Positions 53,487-57,808 of a stretch of DNA of 57,808 bases are shown piece by piece. Made by a program: the position numbers and the translations under genes. Numbering within the stretch: position 1 is the stretch's first letter; each line of letters opens with the position of its first letter. Location: positions 1-57,808 of the forward strand of contig JAFGTC010000165.1 in the NCBI GenBank assembly GCA_016934335.1. The letters are read 5' to 3'. Under the pieces are notes generated by a model that was not told the DNA's origin, ran no database searches, and saw only the letters and a program-made list of their open reading frames with translations. Origin of the DNA: Candidatus Omnitrophota bacterium (GTDB lineage Bacteria > Hinthialibacterota > Hinthialibacteria > Hinthialibacterales > Hinthialibacteraceae).

Positions 53487-54431
53487 TTACGCCCGGGCGA
53501 GGCCGCCGTACGTGAAAAGAACCTGAATATATTCACTCGGATTTTGGCAGATTTGAGGGCAAACCGCCGGGGCCTGTTCGAACGGCACGTAATGAGAGAT
53601 GATCGGCCAGACGACGACTCGCTTTGTGATGATGCTGTATTGAACGCGATCGTAAAGATCGGGCGGCGGCGCTTCATCCCGGGCGGCGCAATGCTGAAGA
53701 TTTTTTTCGCGGATGATCCGCTCAAGCGACGAGACCTCATCAAAATATAGTTTGCTGGAGGCGACGACCAGAGCGCTTTCCGGCTGCAAAGAATGCGTCG
53801 CCTGCCGTAGAGCGTTCGGCGAATCGGAGCAGACGACCGCCGCATCGATGCAAGCATGATCCTGCGGCCATTCCGGCGCCATGAGATGCGCGCCGAGATT
53901 CTGCGCGATTTTGCGGCGGGATTCGATGGGATCGACGGCGATGATTTCACGCGCGCCGCTTGCGAGGGCGTACTGCATGGCCATCAATCCAACGACGCCC
54001 AAACCCCAGACGGCGATGCGGTCGCCAAAGCGCAGTCGGCTCAGATGGATGCAGTGCAGCGCGGTCATCCCGGCGTCGATGAACGTAGAGAATTCATGCC
54101 GATTGGAAAAACTGCTCATGGGAAACAAGGAGCGTTCTTCCAATACCTGCCGGTCGGCGTGCCGCATGGGGCCGAAAACCCGGTCGCCGGGGGCGAAGCG
54201 CTTGACGGCGGCGCCCGCCTCCAACACATCCGCCACGCCCCACGCCTGCAAAGCCTGCGGGCAGTCTCTTTCGCTCGCGCCGCCGCAAGGCGATAAATCG
54301 ACGCCGTGCCGCAAACGAGTCAGGTGAGTTCGCACGCGGATTTGATGCGGCGAGAGGGACATGTCGCCGACGGGATGAAAGCCGATCTCCTGCGCGGAAA
54401 GCCAGCAAAGTTCGTGAGGCACGTTTTTCAC
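53487..54431 (-). CDS. Zinc-less MDR-family dehydrogenase
   Basis: A 314-residue protein of the medium-chain dehydrogenase/reductase superfamily: short GroES-like N-terminal half with GDRVFGPM, then a Rossmann NAD(P) fold with WGLGVVGLMAMQYALASGAREIIAVDP, where the Asp after the beta-2 strand favours NAD(H). The catalytic zinc GHE motif and the four-Cys structural zinc loop are missing, so it is not a classical alcohol dehydrogenase. The substrate could be a sugar or bacteriochlorophyllide-like compound as in other zinc-less MDR groups. It stands alone; the stop is 4 bases from the convergent 51776 gene. Confidence 0.85.
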   Translation of the reverse strand: MKNVPHELCWLSAQEIGFHPVGDMSLSPHQIRVRTHLTRLRHGVDLSPCGGASERDCPQALQAWGVADVLEAGAAVKRFAPGDRVFGPMRHADRQVLEERSLFPMSSFSNRHEFSTFIDAGMTALHCIHLSRLRFGDRIAVWGLGVVGLMAMQYALASGAREIIAVDPIESRRKIAQNLGAHLMAPEWPQDHACIDAAVVCSDSPNALRQATHSLQPESALVVASSKLYFDEVSSLERIIREKNLQHCAARDEAPPPDLYDRVQYSIITKRVVVWPIISHYVPFEQAPAVCPQICQNPSEYIQVLFTYGGLARA

Positions 54432-54494
54432 TCCTACTACATCGAAAATCTCTTGCGCTTCAACCGCTCAACGCCTGAAACCATCCTATGATGA

Positions 54495-54522
54495 TTGGGT
54501 TTCGAGGAATTCGAATTATACT
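54495..54522 (+). promoter_or_regulatory. Candidate promoter for the DUF2905-queA-NlpC genes
   Basis: TTGGGT (54495-54500), a 16-base spacer, TATACT (54517-54522), 50 bases before the DUF2905 ATG. Confidence 0.55.
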
Positions 54523-54571
54523 ATAGCAAAGAAGAAACATTGCCACAATTCAATCATAGACGGAAAGAATC

Positions 54572-54787
54572 ATGCCTCCGGAACTCGGGAAAACCTTTTT
54601 AATCCTCGGCTGCGTGTTTGCGCTGATCGGATTGGCGTTGATGGCCGCTCCGCACATTCCCTGGCTAGGGCGGCTGCCGGGCGATCTTCATTACCGGGGG
54701 AAAAACATTCACGTCTATTTCCCGATAGCGACCTGTATTATTCTTTCCATTTTACTGACGATTCTTCTTTCGATTTTTCGCCATTGA
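54572..54787 (+). CDS. DUF2905 small membrane protein
   Basis: A 71-residue protein with two transmembrane helices (GCVFALIGLALMAAPHIPWL and FPIATCIILSILLTILLSIF) around the family signature GRLPGDLHYRGKNIHVYFPI, which is diagnostic of DUF2905. The function of this family is unknown. It is first of three plus-strand genes with queA and a NlpC/P60 protein. GGAAAG lies before the ATG. Confidence 0.93.
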   Translation: MPPELGKTFLILGCVFALIGLALMAAPHIPWLGRLPGDLHYRGKNIHVYFPIATCIILSILLTILLSIFRH

Positions 54788-54822
54788 TTTGGAGTAATTA
54801 TTTTTCTCAAAAGATTTTTCAA

Positions 54823-54864
54823 AAGTTAATTTCCAGAAGTTGATTTCCAGAAGTTGATTTTTTA
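54823..54864. repeat. Three tandem 14-bp repeats before queA
   Basis: AAGTTAATTTCCAG (54823-54836), AAGTTGATTTCCAG (54837-54850), then AAGTTGATTTTTTA (54851-54864), ending on the first base of the queA ATG. No Shine-Dalgarno is present, so the repeat occupies the translation initiation region. Confidence 0.85.
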
Positions 54865-55910
54865 TGGATATATCCGCCTTCGATTATCATCTTCCCTCTG
54901 AACTGATCGCCCAAGAGCCCGCCGACCAACGAGATCATTCTCGATTGTTAATCGTCGATCGACGCAGTCAATCGATCCGCGAAGGGATTTTTTCCGACGC
55001 GCCCGACCTGCTCGACGAAGGCGACCTTCTAGTGTTGAACGACACGTTTGTATTCCCGGCCCGCCTGCTCGGCCGAAAAGAACCGGGCGGCGCCGCCATC
55101 GAGATGCTGCTGCTGGAATCGATGTCGAACGAGGAGTGGGAAGTCATCGCCTACCGCGCTTCGCGCCTGAAGGAAGGAGTGCGCGTCGTATTCTCGGATC
55201 GCCTGTTCTGCGAAGTGATTCGACCGCTGGGAGACGGAAAGTTTCATGTCCGCTTCACCTGGGAAGGGGAGTGGAATCAAACGCTGGCCGAACACGGCTT
55301 GATCCCGCTGCCTCCCTATATCGAGCGAAGCGGCCGCCGATCCTCCGAACTGGATCGAGAACGATATCAAACAGTTTTCGCCAGGCATCGGCGGCAATAC
55401 GATTCGGCCGCGGCGCCGACCGCCAGCCTTCATTTTACAGATCAAGTCTTTCAGCAATTGCGCGACCGCGGAATTGAGACCGCCTATGTCACGCTGCGCA
55501 TCGGATTGGATACGTTCCTGCCGGTGCGCGAGGATCGGGTGGAGGATCACGTCATCCACTCGGAGGCTTATTCGATTCCCCCGGAGACAGCGGCGCAGAT
55601 CAATGAAACGCTGGCGAGAGGAAAACGCGTGATTGCGGTGGGAACGACGGTGGTGCGCACTCTCGAATCCGCCGCCGACGGGCAGGGGCGAGTACGGGCG
55701 GGCGAGAATCGCTCGCGGCTGTACATTTATCCCGGCTATCGCTTCAAAGTCGTGAAGAGCATGTTCACCAATTTTCACTTGCCGCGCACGACGCTTCTTC
55801 TGCTGATCTCGGCCTTCATGGGAGACGATCTTCGAAGAGAATCCTATGAATACGCCGTCCGAAGCCGCTTCCGATTTTATTCCTATGGCGACTCCATGCT
55901 GATTTTATGA
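54864..55910 (+). CDS. queA: S-adenosylmethionine:tRNA ribosyltransferase-isomerase
   Basis: A 348-residue enzyme that transfers and isomerises the ribosyl group of SAM onto preQ1 in tRNA to make epoxyqueuosine. Family strings: FDYHLPSELIAQEPA, LVLNDTFVFPARL, TAYVTLRIGLDTF-type region at about 208-220, ITEAY-like VIHSEAYSIP, VGTTVVRTLESAA, and the C-terminal MFTNFHLPRTTLLLLISAF. The start matches the usual queA N-terminus although no Shine-Dalgarno is seen; tandem repeats occupy the site. It is followed 74 bases later by the NlpC/P60 gene. Confidence 0.97.
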   Translation: MDISAFDYHLPSELIAQEPADQRDHSRLLIVDRRSQSIREGIFSDAPDLLDEGDLLVLNDTFVFPARLLGRKEPGGAAIEMLLLESMSNEEWEVIAYRASRLKEGVRVVFSDRLFCEVIRPLGDGKFHVRFTWEGEWNQTLAEHGLIPLPPYIERSGRRSSELDRERYQTVFARHRRQYDSAAAPTASLHFTDQVFQQLRDRGIETAYVTLRIGLDTFLPVREDRVEDHVIHSEAYSIPPETAAQINETLARGKRVIAVGTTVVRTLESAADGQGRVRAGENRSRLYIYPGYRFKVVKSMFTNFHLPRTTLLLLISAFMGDDLRRESYEYAVRSRFRFYSYGDSMLIL

Positions 55911-55984
55911 TAGGATGAAACCTTCAAAAGAGCAGGCTAATCCGGATTGACGCTCTGACAAAAAAGGGGGAAGAAATACTCACA

Positions 55985-56902
55985 ATGACGCAACTCCAAC
56001 CCCGCCGCAACATCAACCGCATACTCGAAGATCTGCCCATCGATCGCATCGCCTCGATGCGCGACGCCGAGATGCTTTGCGATTACGTCGGCCGGTGCAC
56101 ATCCCCCGACGTCCGGCTGCAAGTATGGGATTTGAACGTGGAATCGATCGATCCCTTTTTGGTGAAAGGCTTCGCCTCCAATCCATTTGCGCTCAATGCG
56201 CTTCAAAAAGCCGCGGAAGCAGCCGGCTGTTCATGCGACGTCAGCTTCGTCCAGACGTTTTCCCAGGCGGACGCCTTTTCGTTCGGGCGGGTCGTCAAGA
56301 CCGAATGTCCTTTGTTTTTGACGAGAGAGAAAGAAGAGCGGCTCGATACGGCTGTTCAAAACGATCCGCTGATCGTTTTGCGGCGGGTGGAATGCCGCGC
56401 TCTCGTCCACGCGCCGAATGGATATTTGGGATGGGTTGACAATTCCGATTATCGAACGATTTCGCGGGAGGAATGGACGAAGATCATTTCCCGCCAAAAC
56501 TCGATCGCCTTTTTCGGCGATTTGCGAAAAGAGATGGCCGGCATTGCGAAGCGCTTTCTCGGCGCGCCCTATGTCTGGGGAGGCGTCGATGAGTCGGGCA
56601 TCGATTGTTCGGGCTTTGTCGGTTCGGTCTACCGCCAAATCGGCGTGCAGCTTCCCCGCGATGCGGACCAGCAATTCGCGGCGGGCGTCATTTGCGCTCT
56701 TCCGGGAATATACGACGGGTTTCGCGAGGGCGATCTACTTTTCTTTTCTGGAGATTATGGCGGCGTATCGCATGTCGGCATGGCGCTCGGCCCCCATGAA
56801 TTCATCCATGCGCGAGGCGAAAACGGCGTTGAGATTACAAAAATGCAGGAAGACGAACAGCTGATGAAATCTTTCTTGCTGGGGAAGAGGATCCTGCGAT
56901 AA
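55985..56902 (+). CDS. NlpC/P60 (C40) peptidase with N-terminal SH3-like region
   Basis: A 305-residue protein. The N-terminal about 185 residues contain SH3-like segments (PLIVLRRVECRALVHAPNGYLGWV). The C-terminal NlpC/P60 domain has its catalytic Cys in GIDCSGFV (about residue 207), His in GGVSHVGMALG, and a further polar residue in FIHARGENGV. It would cut gamma-D-Glu-diaminopimelate bonds in peptidoglycan peptides. There is no signal peptide, so it may be cytoplasmic and recycle muropeptides, as for YkfC-type enzymes, which also have an N-terminal SH3b-like domain. Shine-Dalgarno GGGGGAAG is somewhat far from the ATG. A terminator follows. Confidence 0.92.
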   Translation: MTQLQPRRNINRILEDLPIDRIASMRDAEMLCDYVGRCTSPDVRLQVWDLNVESIDPFLVKGFASNPFALNALQKAAEAAGCSCDVSFVQTFSQADAFSFGRVVKTECPLFLTREKEERLDTAVQNDPLIVLRRVECRALVHAPNGYLGWVDNSDYRTISREEWTKIISRQNSIAFFGDLRKEMAGIAKRFLGAPYVWGGVDESGIDCSGFVGSVYRQIGVQLPRDADQQFAAGVICALPGIYDGFREGDLLFFSGDYGGVSHVGMALGPHEFIHARGENGVEITKMQEDEQLMKSFLLGKRILR

Positions 56903-56924
56903 CGAGAGAAGCAGCGAAAAAAAA

Positions 56925-56980
56925 CGCCGGCGAGGGCGCCGCTTATCGAAACGTGACGCACTCACCGGCGATTTTGTTTT
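56925..56980 (+). terminator. Intrinsic terminator after the NlpC/P60 gene
   Basis: CGCCGGCGAG (56925-56934) pairs with CTCACCGGCG (56961-56970), one mismatch, with a long loop, followed by ATTTTGTTTTT. It also faces the convergent tpiA gene. Confidence 0.7.
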
Positions 56981-57058
56981 TAAAATACCTGCCCGATCGC
57001 GCAAAGAGCGAAAGGGGAAGATAAAAGATCTCCCCCTCAACATCCAGGATGCGTTTTC

Positions 57059-57808
57059 TTACAGAGAGCCGCAGTTTTCGATGATCCCAATGAAGGAATC
57101 GGCTTTCAAAGCGGCGCCGCCCACCAATGCGCCGTCGATGTCCGGCTGAGTCAACAGGGAGTTGGCGTTTTCCGCTTTGACGCTGCCGCCGTACTGAATC
57201 CGAACGGCTTGTGCGGTTTCATCGTCGTAGAGATCGGCGATTACTTTACGGCAGAAAGCATGCACAGCCTGAGCGTCTTCGGGCGTAGCGGTTTTGCCCG
57301 TGCCGATCGCCCAAACCGGTTCATAGGCGATCACCATGCTTTTAACCTGATCGGACGTTAAACCGGCCAATCCGCCGCGCAGATGATCTTCGCAAACGGC
57401 TTCAGTTTTGCCGGCTTCCCGTTCTTGTTCGGTTTCGCCGATGCACATAATGGGGATCAGTTTATTCTCGAATGCGCATTTCACTTTTTCGTTGATGAAT
57501 TCGTTGGATTCTTTGAAATAAGTGCGGCGCTCGGAGTGGCCTAAAATTACGTACTGGCATCCGCAGTCCAGCAGAAATCCGGGCGCAATTTCGCCGGTGT
57601 ATGCGCCATTCGCTTTGGGATAGAGATTCTGCCCGCCCAGGCCGATTTTCGTACCGGCGATGACTTTCTGCACATCTTTCAGCGAGGTGAAGGGAGGACA
57701 AAAAACGATGTCGACCTTGTCGGTTTGTCCGTGCTTATCGGCGATTCCTTTCGCCAAGGCCGACGCCTCTTCCGCCGCGCCCGCATTCATTTTCCAGTTG
57801 CCTGCAAT
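57059..57808 (-). CDS. tpiA: Triosephosphate isomerase, N-terminus cut off by window edge
   Basis: The minus-strand frame continues past the first in-frame ATG (57790) to the window edge, where it reads IAGNWKMN, the hallmark N-terminus of TpiA with the catalytic Lys; only the first few residues are missing. Other marks are LGHSERR (electrophilic His), AYEPVWAIGTGK (catalytic Glu) and the phosphate-gripping IQYGGSV and LVGGAALK. It interconverts dihydroxyacetone phosphate and glyceraldehyde 3-phosphate in glycolysis. No linked glycolytic gene is in view. Confidence 0.97.
   Translation of the reverse strand: MAGNWKMNAGAAEEASALAKGIADKHGQTDKVDIVFCPPFTSLKDVQKVIAGTKIGLGGQNLYPKANGAYTGEIAPGFLLDCGCQYVILGHSERRTYFKESNEFINEKVKCAFENKLIPIMCIGETEQEREAGKTEAVCEDHLRGGLAGLTSDQVKSMVIAYEPVWAIGTGKTATPEDAQAVHAFCRKVIADLYDDETAQAVRIQYGGSVKAENANSLLTQPDIDGALVGGAALKADSFIGIIENCGSL

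Overview
This window looks like chromosome from an uncultivated, diderm (Gram-negative) heterotrophic bacterium. The evidence for an outer envelope is several lipobox-type lipoproteins, a periplasmic efflux adaptor, YbgF-like and other TPR envelope proteins, a type II secretion-like pseudopilin and very large exported proteins. DUF1080, sulfatase-like and FG-GAP/VCBS proteins are common in Planctomycetes-, Hydrogenedentes- and Sumerlaeota-like lineages. I cannot assign a phylum from sequence alone. No tRNA, rRNA, CRISPR array, integrase or insertion sequence is visible. Genes are moderately GC-rich and several long intergenic stretches are conspicuously AT-rich.

Layout. 1-7.1 kb (minus): a truncated exported protein, sucD, a CgeB-like glycosyltransferase overlapping sucD, an enolase-superfamily enzyme, a TPR envelope protein and an RND-type adaptor lipoprotein. 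7.2-8.6 kb (plus): a previously unlisted 29-residue basic protein with a strong Shine-Dalgarno, then a phage-tail-like gene split by one in-frame TGA. 8.7-17.1 kb: a pseudopilin (minus), then on the plus strand MutY with a complete Nudix box, a sulfatase-fold lipoprotein, an NfeD-NfeD-FloA membrane-microdomain operon and an Isf-type flavoprotein. 17.2-24.7 kb: a dihydroorotate dehydrogenase-like protein and NifJ (minus), a dual-specificity phosphatase (plus), and a DUF1080 protein fused to a PHP-like domain (minus).

25-29.8 kb: an NSS-family sodium symporter with a MetS-like small membrane protein behind it, lexA with a clear sigma70 promoter and a GAAC-N4-GTTC operator on its start site, an orphan ABC-2 permease, and a nucleoside-phosphorylase-like gene. 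The last is preceded by its own promoter and a strong intrinsic terminator, so that leader is a candidate attenuator or small RNA. 30-49.2 kb (minus): an exported-protein block with a 399-residue unknown, a P-domain/Thr-Pro-linker/FG-GAP protein with a 51-bp minisatellite, a second sulfatase-fold lipoprotein paralogous to the first, and a giant 3,770-codon Ig-like/FG-GAP surface protein. 49.2-57.8 kb: a solute-binding lipoprotein, a TPR protein, a TIM-barrel-like exported protein, a zinc-less MDR dehydrogenase, DUF2905-queA-NlpC/P60, and tpiA truncated by the window edge.

How they fit together: central carbon metabolism (SucD, NifJ, TpiA) and genome maintenance (MutY, LexA, QueA) are interleaved with a large envelope and secreted repertoire that probably handles extracellular polymers or adhesion. 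The least explained items are the phosphorylase leader, the small basic protein, the two Thr-type sulfatase-fold lipoproteins with a shared novel N-terminal domain, and the giant protein with two strong start sites and a long 5' leader.
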